Positions 54,084 through 63,521 are shown, counted from the stretch's first letter. The stretch: DNA of 64,000 nt from Hyphomicrobiales bacterium (GCA_947455645.1 CANGPA010000002.1:26507-90506), one strand, 5' to 3'. Program-made: numbers and translations. The notes: a model not told the origin generated them from the letters alone.

Positions 54084-54632
54084 TTAAGGAGCCGCTGTTG
54101 CAGAAGCGCTTCCCGCCCCTGCTCCAGCACCGCTGGCCGATTGACCGGGTGTCGATGCAGTGGTTGCAGATCCAGCTGCGCCTGACGCTTTTGAACTTGA
54201 AGCGGCATCATTGATTTGCGTATGCGCCGATCCATTGGCACCCGAAAGCGACACGGCCTGTCCATTACCCATGGTCAGAGTTTGTCCACCCGATTGACCT
54301 TGCGCCGTCGATGAGCCGCGCCCCAACGCTATATTCGTCGGATTGCTATGGCTGGCCGCACCCGACAGTCCAGCGCCCGATCCTCCGGCTGCCGAAGCCG
54401 ATGCCGTATCCGTTGATCCGGCAATCGCATAAGAGCCTGCAGCACCGGCTCCCATTGCGCCGGTTGTACCCGTCGTTGCGATGCCTGTTGCTGTTCCATA
54501 ACCAGTCGACGCTGCAAAATTGGGCTGCGAAGATCCAGCCTGCGCCGTCAAGCCTGAAGCAAAGAGAGCAACACAAACAAAGCCCGCATAAGCACCAGTC
54601 CGCATTAATTTAGGTGATGTGAAGTCAATCAT
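54084..54632 (-). CDS. Secreted Gly/Ala/Ser-rich protein
   Basis: 182 residues from ATG 54632 (GGAG 8 bases upstream; longer frame to 54698 unlikely). Signal peptide around AYAGFVCVALFASGLTAQAG, then about 150 residues of Ala/Gly/Ser/Thr repeats without charged clusters (AAGSYAIAGSTDTASASAAG, SGAGAGAGSASATAAP). Composition is like secreted silk- or matrix-like proteins; no domain recognised. It resembles the next gene at 54753 in plan, so the two are probably paralogues. Confidence 0.7.
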   Translation of the reverse strand: MIDFTSPKLMRTGAYAGFVCVALFASGLTAQAGSSQPNFAASTGYGTATGIATTGTTGAMGAGAAGSYAIAGSTDTASASAAGGSGAGLSGAASHSNPTNIALGRGSSTAQGQSGGQTLTMGNGQAVSLSGANGSAHTQINDAASSSKASGAAGSATTASTPGQSASGAGAGAGSASATAAP

Positions 54633-54704
54633 CACTTTAGCTCCTTCGAAATTGGCAATGAGATGAGACTGCAACAGCGCAGTAGATTGATCGGCCATGC
54701 GAAC

Positions 54705-54734
54705 TTCGCATCCGGTCCGAAGACCGGATGCGAA
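54705..54734 (-). terminator. Hairpin between the two Gly/Ala-rich genes
   Basis: ttcgcatccggtc (54705-54717) pairs perfectly with gaccggatgcgaa (54722-54734) around a 4-base loop, 18 bases past the stop of the gene ending at 54753. No U run follows on the minus strand. Confidence 0.6.
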
Positions 54735-54752
54735 ACCGCTAAGGCGTAGTGA

Positions 54753-55370
54753 TCAGAGACCACCCGCCGTTGCATTGCCGCCGCCACCAGCGTGGCTCGA
54801 GCCGGAAGCGCTGCCGCCATTGGCTGCACTCACAGTCGAACCCGAAATGCCGCCACCGCCTGCGAAGGTCATCGTGCCGTAGCCGCCCGATGAAGCACCG
54901 GCAACGCCAAGACCCGCGCCACCAGCCATGGCTCCGCCATTACCATCGGTTGTTGAGGATGCATGCGCACCGCCGCCGGCATTGGTATCAGCTGCATTTG
55001 CTGAAGAGGATGTCACATTCGTGCCGCCAGCACCGGCTTTACCACCAGCACCTGCAGACGAGCCGGCACTGCCGCCAGGAGCGCTGCTTGCCGACGTGCC
55101 GACCATGCCGCCACCAGCAGCGATGCCGGCCGCATAGCCCGTTTGCGCGTAACCGAGACCACCAGCGGCATTGCCGGCGATGGCGCCCGATGTGCTACCC
55201 GATCCATTGGTCCAGCTATTCGTGTGGTTGCCAGAATGACCGCCACCGTAAGAGGTGCTGATATTGAGGCCATCAGCCGATGCGCCGGTTGCTGCAAAGA
55301 CACCCAAAACGAGTGTCGTCGCTGCACCAGCCAGAAGAAGTTTTGAACGAGAAACGAAACTGCGCGACAT
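54753..55370 (-). CDS. Secreted Gly-rich protein
   Basis: 205 residues from ATG 55370 (GGAG before it). A signal peptide (SKLLLAGAATTLVLGVFAAT) is likely cut near ASA-DGL. Mature protein is Gly/Ala/Ser/Asn/Thr-rich (STSYGGGHSGNHTNSWTNGS; later GGAGLGVAGASSGGYGTMTF). No Cys. Family not recognised. It heads a run of three same-strand secreted low-complexity genes (54753, 54084, 52080), each separated by hairpins, so they need not be one operon. Confidence 0.72.
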   Translation of the reverse strand: MSRSFVSRSKLLLAGAATTLVLGVFAATGASADGLNISTSYGGGHSGNHTNSWTNGSGSTSGAIAGNAAGGLGYAQTGYAAGIAAGGGMVGTSASSAPGGSAGSSAGAGGKAGAGGTNVTSSSANAADTNAGGGAHASSTTDGNGGAMAGGAGLGVAGASSGGYGTMTFAGGGGISGSTVSAANGGSASGSSHAGGGGNATAGGL

Positions 55371-55681
55371 GAAGATCTCCATTGTTGAGACAGCCGCCCT
55401 CGATCCCGAAATTGATTCAGGTCAATGCCGAACTGTCAGAGGTCGATTGGAATTACTCTCAGTTGACTGGGCAGATCGGGATGAGCCCAAGCTGCCTTGC
55501 TCGGATATAGCTTGAACGAGGGAGCCCGACATGATGGGTCGAGTTCGTAATTTAAGTTCCGATAGGGAAAATACATTAGAAACTAATTTTGATCGAAATA
55601 ATCCACGCGACTGATCAAAAAAGGATCGTTTTACGTTTTTAAAAAATTCGGCTACGATGGCCAGTGTTAGGAGTATAGGTC
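55371..55681. other. Intergenic region between divergent secreted-protein genes
   Basis: 311 bases with no supported gene. A 48-codon frame from 55370 lacks a ribosome site. The right side is AT-rich (55560-55660) and should hold the promoter of the Rap1a-like gene, whose GGAG lies just before 55682, but I cannot pick a convincing -35/-10 pair. Confidence 0.45.
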
Positions 55682-56050
55682 ATGTACAAAGTCAGCGTTG
55701 TCATTGTATTTTTTTTATCTCAAATGTTTTTCACATCCGCTTTTGCCTTTGAAGATCGGCGCAGCGTTGAGATCTTACTGAATGGTTGCCGCTATCAGGC
55801 ATTAAGGCCTGCGCCTGTTCAAGATTCAGAATGGGAAGCCGCTTTTCAATGTCGTGATGCTTTGCGTATTGTCATCGCCAATGGTCCAAAGCAACCCAGT
55901 TTTATGGCTGCCTGTGTTCCAGACTCGATTCCCGAACATGAGATTGCTCGCGCTCTTGTGAAAGTTCTTGAGCGCAATCCCGAACGGTATAAAGAGCGGT
56001 TTGATATTCGCGCCGCAACCGCCTTGCACGAAGTGTGGCCGTGCCCATAA
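55682..56050 (+). CDS. Small secreted Rap1a/Tai-like protein
   Basis: 122 residues. A signal peptide (SVVIVFFLSQMFFTSAFA) is followed by a ~100-residue domain with four Cys (residues about 37, 58, 79, 121), the final one in VWPCP. The pattern FQCRDAL, then CVPDSIPEHEIARALVKVLE, then RNPERY and ATALHEVWPC resembles the Rap1a/Tai family of periplasmic proteins, whose members include immunity proteins for type VI amidase effectors; many family members are not linked to any toxin. No effector gene is seen nearby. Confidence 0.6.
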   Translation: MYKVSVVIVFFLSQMFFTSAFAFEDRRSVEILLNGCRYQALRPAPVQDSEWEAAFQCRDALRIVIANGPKQPSFMAACVPDSIPEHEIARALVKVLERNPERYKERFDIRAATALHEVWPCP

Positions 56051-56085
56051 TTCAAAACCCTTCAACCGCGCAATCACGCCCTCAC

Positions 56086-58218
56086 TCAGGCGTTGATCAA
56101 TCCAAGATTTCTTAATTGCGTCGTCAAATCTTCGCGCTGAACCAAATCTGCAATATCTGTGGCATCAACCGTAAATTGCGCAATCTGCCCCTTGCCCGCC
56201 AATGCCGAGACAGTACCCAATTTGGGGAAGAAATAAGGTGGTGGGGTTGTTCCTAACGGAGTCAATGGTGTTCCGAAATCAGAGCCTGTGGCGGAAATCG
56301 TCATTGGTTGCAATGATGGACCCAAACCAACAGAGTCGAGCGCACTCGAAAAGGCAGCGGATTGGTCAATAGACAACGTCGCCTGCGTGGTGCCGCCCGA
56401 TACCGTACTGGCTGAAACAGACTTCAAAAGACCTGCTTTCGATACGGTTTGAAGACGTGCGAGAACAGCCGTTTGATCAGCCGTCGTCGACGGCACAAGA
56501 TTATCAATCGTATCGGCGATCGTCAGCGACATCGGATATTCGGAAAGGTCAGCATCACGAAGTTGGGTTTGAATGGTCGTGATGTCAGACGCGGTAATGC
56601 TCGATGATGCAACCGGATTGATCGAACGCAATTTACCATCAGATGCCAATTTTTGAAGATACGCAATCTGATCCGAAATGTCCGTCGATGATCCCGATAT
56701 TTCAAGCCCCGACAATAATTTGTCGAGCACATTTCCTTTACCGGCATTGATGGTCAATGTACCCGACCCATCAGACGAATAGACCGACGAAAGCGCGTTG
56801 ATGTCGAGTGCGGATGTTGCGCGAATTCCGTTGATTTTTGCATTCAGCGCTGAATGGTCAGTCGGCGTCAAATCGATATTCAAGACATTGCTCGCCGTGT
56901 CTGTCACACGGAACGCATTGACGACATTCAAAATCTTGCCATCCGGAACGGCCTCAATTGCAACAGCCTGCGCCGCATTCACATCACCAGTGATGGTAAT
57001 CTTGCCAATCGTCGGAGCGCCCGCCGCAAAAAGATCATCGGCAGCGGCAAGAATGGCAGCCGCGGAATCAGACACTTCTAACGAATGAGCCAGCGTCGCA
57101 TTAGGATGAACTTTGAGAAGGCTCCCAATCTGCTTGGCTTGCACGGCGCTGACAGGGCCCGAATTATCAAGCACAATTGTACCGGCATCATTCAGATAAA
57201 TGCCCAAGGCTTTTGAATTACGCGCAATCTCGACCGAAGTGAGAGACAATTTTCCGGACGTTAGATCTGTAATTTGCAAGCTCTTGAGCTTATCGGCATC
57301 GGCCAATGCGCCAATGACTCCAAGATGCGAACGGAAATAGGCTAAAGAATTCGAGATATCAATGGGCGCAGCGGTTGTAGAGATCGCACCGAGCTTTCCT
57401 TGATCTGCCACTTTCTGGATATTCGACCCCAGAAACATAACCGAATCGATGCTGTCACGCACATTGACCTTTTTGACATTGCCATTCGCCGCGACCGCAT
57501 TGACATTGCCTGCCGATACATCACGCACAGTGACTTGATAGTTTGTTTTGATTTTATCAAAAATAGATGAACCCGCCATCAATTGCGAATAAGTCAGCTT
57601 AAGTTCTGATGAGGTTTTGCTGGTTAATTGTACCGTGCCCAATGTTTTCGTATTCGCAAATTCATTAAGTTTAGACCAGACATCCGATTGCGAAATTTTC
57701 AACGGATCATCCGCAATGGTCACAGGCGCTGCCAGTTTTCTCATAAGATCCGGCGTGAAAGAATTGGCTTGCGCTGCAGAAATACGGTCCGTCGTTAAGG
57801 CAAAACTGTTTGCAGGAGATAATTTCGGAAGAAGCTTATTGAGCGCCTGCATCTGCGCATAATTGACTTTGATAACGGGCGCATCCGATGACGTGGTCAC
57901 CGAATTAATGACGCCCAAATCAACAAGCTGGTTGAGTTTTTCGAGCTTGGCCGCATTGCTTGCCAAAGCAAGATTTGCGATCGGCTGCGTCAGAGCGAGA
58001 TTAAAAGGCACCTTCAATGTAGACCGATTGGTCGCATCCAGCGCAATCGCTTCATCAAGCGATTTATTCGGCACTTGCGCTCGAAACAGCTTCGCGAGCG
58101 CGGATACATTGACCACGCTTGAGCTTTTAGAAGGCGTAGACGCGACCTTCGATGCGGCCGCCGACATCGCCGTCTTGGCCGCTAATCTATTGAGCGATGA
58201 TGTAACCGAACCAACCAT
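56086..58218 (-). CDS. Large repetitive protein of the alphaproteobacterial surface-repeat type
   Basis: 710 residues from ATG 58218 (AAGG 7 bases upstream; an open frame to 58326 lacks this). Mostly diverged repeats of about 70-110 residues with the theme D-I/S-D-x-I-x-Y/V-L-x-x-L-x-x-D/N-G-K-L-x-S-I, then T-x-x-x-L-S-x-x-Q/A (for example DISDQIAYLQKLASDGKLRS). Repeats of this kind occur in large secreted proteins and adhesins of alphaproteobacteria. No signal peptide or RTX nonapeptides are seen, so the export route is unknown. It may be a distant cousin in style of the giant protein at 36980 but shares no clear repeat unit. Confidence 0.7.
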   Translation of the reverse strand: MVGSVTSSLNRLAAKTAMSAAASKVASTPSKSSSVVNVSALAKLFRAQVPNKSLDEAIALDATNRSTLKVPFNLALTQPIANLALASNAAKLEKLNQLVDLGVINSVTTSSDAPVIKVNYAQMQALNKLLPKLSPANSFALTTDRISAAQANSFTPDLMRKLAAPVTIADDPLKISQSDVWSKLNEFANTKTLGTVQLTSKTSSELKLTYSQLMAGSSIFDKIKTNYQVTVRDVSAGNVNAVAANGNVKKVNVRDSIDSVMFLGSNIQKVADQGKLGAISTTAAPIDISNSLAYFRSHLGVIGALADADKLKSLQITDLTSGKLSLTSVEIARNSKALGIYLNDAGTIVLDNSGPVSAVQAKQIGSLLKVHPNATLAHSLEVSDSAAAILAAADDLFAAGAPTIGKITITGDVNAAQAVAIEAVPDGKILNVVNAFRVTDTASNVLNIDLTPTDHSALNAKINGIRATSALDINALSSVYSSDGSGTLTINAGKGNVLDKLLSGLEISGSSTDISDQIAYLQKLASDGKLRSINPVASSSITASDITTIQTQLRDADLSEYPMSLTIADTIDNLVPSTTADQTAVLARLQTVSKAGLLKSVSASTVSGGTTQATLSIDQSAAFSSALDSVGLGPSLQPMTISATGSDFGTPLTPLGTTPPPYFFPKLGTVSALAGKGQIAQFTVDATDIADLVQREDLTTQLRNLGLINA

Positions 58219-58490
58219 GCGATGGCCTTTTTTAACTGTCCCGGCCGTCGCCGGGCGTAGATATCCGAGACCTATCTTAGCAAGACCGATGCCACATAAG
58301 ACTGAGCTGAAACACGCCAAAAACACCCGCTTTGATCGAAAAACATGTCAAAAATCGGCTAGTTTTTAAAATTTCCAATGTCAGATCGCCTAAATTGACA
58401 GGGATAGCCCGGTCGATCATAGCTCCTTGGGCAATCCGGCGGCGCGATCCACCCAAGGCAAACGCCGTTTTTCCTTTGATTTGAAATAGA

Positions 58491-58808
58491 ATGCCAAAGC
58501 AATCCTCTTTCTCTGAACAACCGATCCCGCTCGGTAGCGGTCGCAAAGGTCTGCGGGGAACCGTGATTGCGGTGGGTCGCGCCGCCGGCACAATGCGTGA
58601 CGAACCAGACTCCTTCACCGACGAGCTCGAACGGCGCTTGCTGGAAATCGGCTTTGTCGAGGGTGCCGATGTGGAAGTTCTGCATGAAGGATTTATCGGC
58701 CGCGATCCGATTGCCATCCGGGTGGATGACATGAGCGTTGCGCTCCGGCGGCGCGAGGCCAATGCCATCCTTGTGCGTCCGCTCACCACATCAACCCGCT
58801 CAAAATAA
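58491..58808 (+). CDS. feoA: Ferrous iron transport protein A (FeoA)
   Basis: 105 residues with an SH3-like FeoA core: LGSGRKGLRGTVIAVGRAAG, LERRLLEIGFVEGADVEVLH, DPIAIRVDDMSVALRRREAN. It modulates FeoB at the inner membrane. About 15 extra N-terminal residues make it longer than the 75-85-residue norm; an internal start would have to be at a later non-ATG codon, so I keep 58491. It lies 13 bases before feoB. Confidence 0.9.
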   Translation: MPKQSSFSEQPIPLGSGRKGLRGTVIAVGRAAGTMRDEPDSFTDELERRLLEIGFVEGADVEVLHEGFIGRDPIAIRVDDMSVALRRREANAILVRPLTTSTRSK

Positions 58809-58821
58809 AGAGAACACGATC

Positions 58822-60684
58822 ATGTCGAGCTGGCCAACGGATGCGTTTCGGTTTGCCCTTGTGGGCAATCCCAATTGTGGAAAGACCGCGCTCTTCAACA
58901 CGCTGACCGGCAAGCGGCAAAAAGTGGCCAATTATCCCGGCGTCACGGTTGAGACCAAAAAGGGTCGCCTCATCACGCCATCCGGTCGCAAAATGGTCGC
59001 CATCGATTTGCCCGGCACCTATGGCCTGCGCGGCCGTAGCCCCGATGAGGCGGTCACCCGTGAGGCGATTATGGGAGAGATCGCGGAAGAACAAAAACCG
59101 GATCTGATTGTCTGCGTGGTCGATGCAACCAATTTGCGTTTGAGTCTGCGCCTTGCCTTCGAATTGAAATCGACCGGCATTCCGGTTCTTCTCGCCCTGA
59201 ATATGATCGACATCGCCAAAGCGCGCGGCATTGAGATTGATATCGAAGGCCTGTCACGCGATCTCGATATGGTAGTCGTTCCAACCGTCGCCATCGATAA
59301 AGCAGGCATTGGCGATCTCGTCGCGGCTATTGATCACCACGCCGAGAACAAAGGCGTCGCACCGGTCACACAATGGCATGAGCAAAGCGCAGACGAGGTT
59401 CGTGCGGCTCACGCGCGCGTTCAAGCCATCATCACGCGGCATGTGAAAACACCCCGCAACGCCGATCGCTGGACGCGGCGTATCGATCAAATCTTGCTGC
59501 ATCCGGTATTTGGTATTCTCATTCTGCTCGCCATTCTGTTTTTGATTTTCCAAGCCGTGTTCTCTTGGTCAAGCCCGGCGATGAATTTGATCAAAGATCT
59601 GTTCGAAGCATTAGGCGATACGATCAAAACTCATCTGCCTGATGGCATGTTGGCAAGCCTTCTGGCCGATGGTGTCGTGGCGGGCGTCGGCAGTGTGATT
59701 ATCTTCTTGCCACAAATCCTTGTGCTGTTTTTCTTTATCATTCTGCTTGAGGATTTTGGTTATATGGCCCGTGCGGCCTTTCTGATGGATCGCATTGTCG
59801 GTGGTGTCGGTTTGCATGGCCGCTCATTCATTCCGCTTTTGTCGAGCTTTGCCTGTGCCATTCCCGGCATCATGGCGACGCGCGTGATTGATAATCCGCG
59901 TCAACGGCTTGCCACGATCATGATCGCGCCTTTGATGACCTGTTCGGCGCGTATTCCTGTTTACACCCTCATCATCGGCGCCTTCATACCCGATCACAGT
60001 TTGGCGGGCTTTATCAATCTGCGGGGCCTTGTGATGTTTGGTCTTTATGCGACCGGTATCATCGCGGCTTTCGCGGTGGCATGGGGCTTTCGCCATTTGG
60101 TCTGGAACGGCCAGAGCGAACCCTTCATCATGGAATTGCCGAGCTACAAATTGCCCGCGCTGCGCAGCGTCGCCATCAATGTGCTGCAACGCGGTTTTGT
60201 GTTTCTCAAACGGGCCGGCACCACCATTCTCTCGATGATGATTTTGATCTGGTTTTTGTCATCCGTACCCGGCGCACCGGAAGGTGCGACAGATCCGGCT
60301 ATCAATTATAGTTTTTCTGGGATCATCGGTCAGGCGATCCAACCTCTGCTGGCACCCATAGGCTTTAATTGGCAGATTGCGGTGGCGCTTATTCCCGGTC
60401 TCGCCGCACGCGAAGTTGCCGTGGGGGCGCTCGCCACTGTTTATGCCTTAAGCGATAATGAGGGCGCGCTTGGTGCGACCATCGCAACACATTGGTCGCT
60501 TGCAACGGGGCTTTCGCTCTTGGCCTGGTATGTGATTGCGCCGCAATGCGCATCAACCATCGGTGTCGTGCGCCGCGAAACCAACTCGATCAAATGGCCC
60601 GTCGCAATGTTTGTTTATCTGATGGTCTTTGCCTATATCGCATCTTTTGCGACCTATCGCATAACGCTCGCCTTCACCGGATAA
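58822..60684 (+). CDS. feoB: Ferrous iron transporter FeoB
   Basis: 620 residues from ATG 58822 (AAAGAGA upstream); the frame extends to 58738 inside feoA. The G domain has G1 VGNPNCGKTALFN, G3 DLPGTYGLRGRS and G4 LNMID. The membrane part has two Gate regions (for example SSFACAIPGIMATRVID and the C-terminal WYVIAPQCASTIGVVRRE, N-S-I-K-W-P). It imports Fe(II) across the inner membrane. The length is shorter than the ~770 of E. coli, mainly through a short linker and tail. Confidence 0.96.
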   Translation: MSSWPTDAFRFALVGNPNCGKTALFNTLTGKRQKVANYPGVTVETKKGRLITPSGRKMVAIDLPGTYGLRGRSPDEAVTREAIMGEIAEEQKPDLIVCVVDATNLRLSLRLAFELKSTGIPVLLALNMIDIAKARGIEIDIEGLSRDLDMVVVPTVAIDKAGIGDLVAAIDHHAENKGVAPVTQWHEQSADEVRAAHARVQAIITRHVKTPRNADRWTRRIDQILLHPVFGILILLAILFLIFQAVFSWSSPAMNLIKDLFEALGDTIKTHLPDGMLASLLADGVVAGVGSVIIFLPQILVLFFFIILLEDFGYMARAAFLMDRIVGGVGLHGRSFIPLLSSFACAIPGIMATRVIDNPRQRLATIMIAPLMTCSARIPVYTLIIGAFIPDHSLAGFINLRGLVMFGLYATGIIAAFAVAWGFRHLVWNGQSEPFIMELPSYKLPALRSVAINVLQRGFVFLKRAGTTILSMMILIWFLSSVPGAPEGATDPAINYSFSGIIGQAIQPLLAPIGFNWQIAVALIPGLAAREVAVGALATVYALSDNEGALGATIATHWSLATGLSLLAWYVIAPQCASTIGVVRRETNSIKWPVAMFVYLMVFAYIASFATYRITLAFTG

Positions 60685-60698
60685 GGAAGCACGCGGTC

Positions 60699-60914
60699 AT
60701 GACACTCGATACGGCTTTGGTCGGTTTGGCAGTGGCGGGTGCCGCGTTTTATCTTCTGCTGCCTTTGATCATACCCACTCATCTGCGCACGCAAATGGGG
60801 CATCGGCTTAGGGGCAAGCCAGCCCCTTGCGCAACCAATGCCACAACACAAGGATGCGGCATCGGATGCTCCGGCTGCGCTTTACCAAAACGCAAAGACG
60901 ATCACGCGGCTTAA
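60699..60914 (+). CDS. FeoB-associated Cys-rich membrane protein
   Basis: 71 residues from ATG 60699 (AAGGAAGC upstream). One membrane helix (ALVGLAVAGAAFYLLLPLII) and a Cys-rich C-terminus (CATNATTQGCGIGCSGCALP, five Cys) match the FeoB-associated Cys-rich family, found directly downstream of feoB. Role in iron handling is not established. Its last 4 bases overlap the convergent ion channel gene. Confidence 0.82.
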   Translation: MTLDTALVGLAVAGAAFYLLLPLIIPTHLRTQMGHRLRGKPAPCATNATTQGCGIGCSGCALPKRKDDHAA

Positions 60915-61951
60915 CGTGTCAGCGGCAGCAAAGCGTCGCGGATCTCACGGGCCGAGCGACGCGCAATCGCGGCTGCTTCTTCAGCGGTCAAGATTTGATC
61001 GCGCTCCAACAAAACCAACGCCGTTGCGCGCGGATTATCGCGCGCCTGCGCGCCAATTCTTTGATCGGCTGAGGCCTCTTTTTGGTCACCACCATCAAGC
61101 GTTTCACCAAACAAGAGAACCATAATCGTCTTGCCGACGATGTTCATCAAAATCGAGAACAAGATCAACCCGGCAAACATGGTGAATGTGGCAACCACGC
61201 GTCCTAAGACTGTTGACGGATACATATCGCCGTAACCGGTTGTCGTCAGCGTCACAAGACACCACCACATCGCTGCTGGAATTGAGGTATAAAAACGCCG
61301 GTCTTCCGCAATTGGAATACCGCTGATCGGATCATGCGGAACATAGACTTGCGGTGCGTCACCGGGTTGCAATGCCGCATCAAGCGCAGCCTGACCTTCA
61401 GCAATCGTTTGCGCCGAATACAAAACACCCTCTGTGTAATACATGAGGCTGGAAGACATCATCACAATTGCAAACAGAGTAATGAGATAGATGTTCAAAT
61501 TGATGATGAGCGGGTTACGCTTTTTGTTGATTTGCGTACCCAACATTTCCAAAGCCTGTCGGGCGAGTTTCAAAACACGCATTACACGAAGCACGCGCAT
61601 CACACGCAGAACACGCGTGCCGCGCAAGGCTTGCGCATCGGCAAACAATAAGAGAGACGGGATGATCGACATCAAATCGACCAAACCCCAAAAACTGAAA
61701 ACAAATTTCAGGCGTGGCTTTGCGAAGTAGAGATTACCAACATATTCAAGAATGAAGACGCCCAGTGTCAGGTTCTCGACAAATTTCATCAAATCATGAT
61801 GGCGCTCGGAAAAGTCAGACAGCGTCTCGATCGCAATGCCGATGCACGAAATAAAAATGAAAAAGGCGATGAAATTCTGGAAATAACGATACCACGGAAA
61901 AGTAACTTCCGTGAACATACGCTCTAGAAACAACATGGGTCCGCGACGCAT
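60911..61951 (-). CDS. Voltage-gated-type potassium/ion channel
   Basis: 346 residues with six membrane helices. S4-like Arg ladder RGTRVLRVMRVLRVMRVLKL at about residues 110-129; pore filter TLTTTGYGDMYP (T-x-x-T-x-G-Y-G-D) at about residue 240, between S5 and S6. The TGYGD filter indicates K+ selectivity. An S5-P loop insert of about 50 residues is longer than usual. The C-terminal cytoplasmic tail is short. Typical Kv-like inner-membrane channel of the ion_trans family. Confidence 0.92.
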   Translation of the reverse strand: MRRGPMLFLERMFTEVTFPWYRYFQNFIAFFIFISCIGIAIETLSDFSERHHDLMKFVENLTLGVFILEYVGNLYFAKPRLKFVFSFWGLVDLMSIIPSLLLFADAQALRGTRVLRVMRVLRVMRVLKLARQALEMLGTQINKKRNPLIINLNIYLITLFAIVMMSSSLMYYTEGVLYSAQTIAEGQAALDAALQPGDAPQVYVPHDPISGIPIAEDRRFYTSIPAAMWWCLVTLTTTGYGDMYPSTVLGRVVATFTMFAGLILFSILMNIVGKTIMVLLFGETLDGGDQKEASADQRIGAQARDNPRATALVLLERDQILTAEEAAAIARRSAREIRDALLPLTR

Positions 61952-62137
61952 TACTCAACTCCCAACCGAATGGCGCGCAATATCGCGAGCGTTCATAATT
62001 TTGTCAATTTGGTGGCAGGCGCCACCCACAGTGACAAAAATTTGCCGTATTGGATGAGCATAAATTGTTAATTCGGATCAGCGATCTTGTATCGGTGGGC
62101 GGGTGGCGGTGCCGGTAACCCATGAGGGGGAGAGGCG

Positions 62138-62368
62138 ATGTCTGCGCAAGATGAAACCCGGATTGAAGAATTGGAAGGCGAAATTGTCCGCCTTCGTGCC
62201 CTCGTGGCTGAATATGCCGCCGAAGCGACCCGTTTAAGGCGTCAGGATCAGTCACGCGCTCAAACCAAGAGGGCTGCGCGGTCCTCCCTCCTCTCGCTGG
62301 AAGAAGCGAGCTTTGCCCGCGATATGGGTGTGGCAGCCACACGGCGTACCCGCCGGAAATCGGCCTGA
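62138..62368 (+). CDS. Small charged coiled-coil protein
   Basis: 76 residues; GGGAGAGG lies just before the ATG. The N-terminal half is a heptad-like coil (RIEELEGEIVRLRALVAEYA) and the C-terminal half is basic (TRRTRRKSA). No signal or membrane segment. Family not recognised; the good ribosome site and coding-like composition support it. Confidence 0.65.
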   Translation: MSAQDETRIEELEGEIVRLRALVAEYAAEATRLRRQDQSRAQTKRAARSSLLSLEEASFARDMGVAATRRTRRKSA

Positions 62369-62536
62369 CATTCACCGGGCGCCAAACCGGCCTCATTTGA
62401 CACTTGCGCATTCGCCCATATAGGTCAGGTTTATTGACATAATTAGCGGGCGCCTCCACGTTCCGCATATGACCAGTCGCGCTGGACGTCGGATCTTCCT
62501 AAATTCGCCGCCCAATCTTGAGAATTGTGTGTTCCC

Positions 62537-63007
62537 ATGCCCGTTTTAGCCAATCTCGATGATCTCGCCGCGATTGTTGCGTTTCAAGAACAGGCCTATG
62601 CCGGCAACCGGGCGATCAAAGGCGTCGAGCCGCTACCGCTCCAAGTCGATTACCGCGAGATCTTCGGGCGCATGGAACTCTGGATCGAGGGTCCAAGATC
62701 CGACCCAAACGGTGTGATTGTCCTTGATCTGATGCATGATCCTTCAGGGAAAGAGCTCTTTTTATGGAGCATTGCCACAGCACCAGCGGCGCGCGGGTCC
62801 GGGCTTGGCAATGCCCTGCTCGCCTTTGTTGAAAGCCGGGCTCAGGCCCTCGGCCGCCCCTTTGTGTCGCTCGCGACCAATAGTCGCCTCAAAGAGCGTA
62901 TTGCCTGGTATCAGCGCCATGGCTTCGCCATCTCACATTACGAGGAACTCGCTGACCGCACTTTGGTTGGTATGAAAAAGGCGATCGGCGCTCAGCCAAT
63001 GGCATAA
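62537..63007 (+). CDS. GNAT-family N-acetyltransferase
   Basis: 156 residues from ATG 62537 (a TTG at 62525 is in frame). The acetyl-CoA motif A is WSIATAPAARGSGLGNALLA (R/Q-x-x-G-x-G/A), followed by ESRAQALGRPFVSLATNSRL and YQRHGFAIS. Substrate unknown. It is far from the pse cluster and therefore not a good PseH candidate. Confidence 0.88.
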   Translation: MPVLANLDDLAAIVAFQEQAYAGNRAIKGVEPLPLQVDYREIFGRMELWIEGPRSDPNGVIVLDLMHDPSGKELFLWSIATAPAARGSGLGNALLAFVESRAQALGRPFVSLATNSRLKERIAWYQRHGFAISHYEELADRTLVGMKKAIGAQPMA

Positions 63008-63173
63008 TGCCGCCTCATCGGCCGGGCCGCTCTTGCTGCAGAAACACGCATACCGTGCATAGCCGCCCCGATTCGACGTGGCGTGTAGTTTTTGCTAAAG
63101 CGCAGTCCGAGCAGTCCACCCTGTGTGAGACAGCCCAGATTTCCCGTTCAAACTCAACCAAAAGAGGTCCATT

Positions 63174-63521
63174 ATGAAGAAGATCCTGATCGCACTCGCC
63201 GCCATCACCGCGCTCGCCGCTGTTCCGGCTGAAGCAAAGATGAAGCAGCCTGCCAAGGCGGCCCCTGTAGCGGCACCAGCAGCCAGCCAGGCTACAGACG
63301 GTATCTTGATGTGCGGCCTGTTTTTCGTCCCTGCAAAATGCACCATGACCGAACGCGTTGTCGGCGGCGTTCTCTTCGGCGCAGTCATTGGCGCAGTGGT
63401 CGGCTCCGTTTATACCACGGCTGCCGGCGCGCAGACCGTCATGCAAAGCATCCAGAATTCAGCTTTGATCGGCGCAGGTGTCGGCGGTCTCGGCGGTGCA
63501 GCTGTCAGCGTTGCAAAATAA
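63174..63521 (+). CDS. Small secreted protein with glycine-zipper-like C-terminus
   Basis: 115 residues. Signal peptide KKILIALAAITALAAVPAEA, then an Ala/Pro linker, two Cys (residues about 47 and 56) and a Gly/Ala-rich hydrophobic part VVGGVLFGAVIGAVVGSVYT and GAGVGGLGGAA of the glycine-zipper type that can insert in or span a membrane. Function unknown. It ends before a classical terminator. Confidence 0.75.
   Translation: MKKILIALAAITALAAVPAEAKMKQPAKAAPVAAPAASQATDGILMCGLFFVPAKCTMTERVVGGVLFGAVIGAVVGSVYTTAAGAQTVMQSIQNSALIGAGVGGLGGAAVSVAK

Noticed and set aside
55255..55515. 86-codon plus-strand frame across the Gly-rich gene start
   Set aside because: Overlaps the signal-peptide region of the minus-strand gene and shows no coding features.
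55682..56050. Type VI secretion immunity locus
   Set aside because: The Rap1a/Tai resemblance is moderate and no effector, VgrG or other type VI gene is present nearby.
62537..63007. GNAT enzyme as the missing PseH
   Set aside because: It is more than 34 kb from the pse operon with no flagellar neighbours, and its motif alone does not indicate the Pse precursor as substrate.
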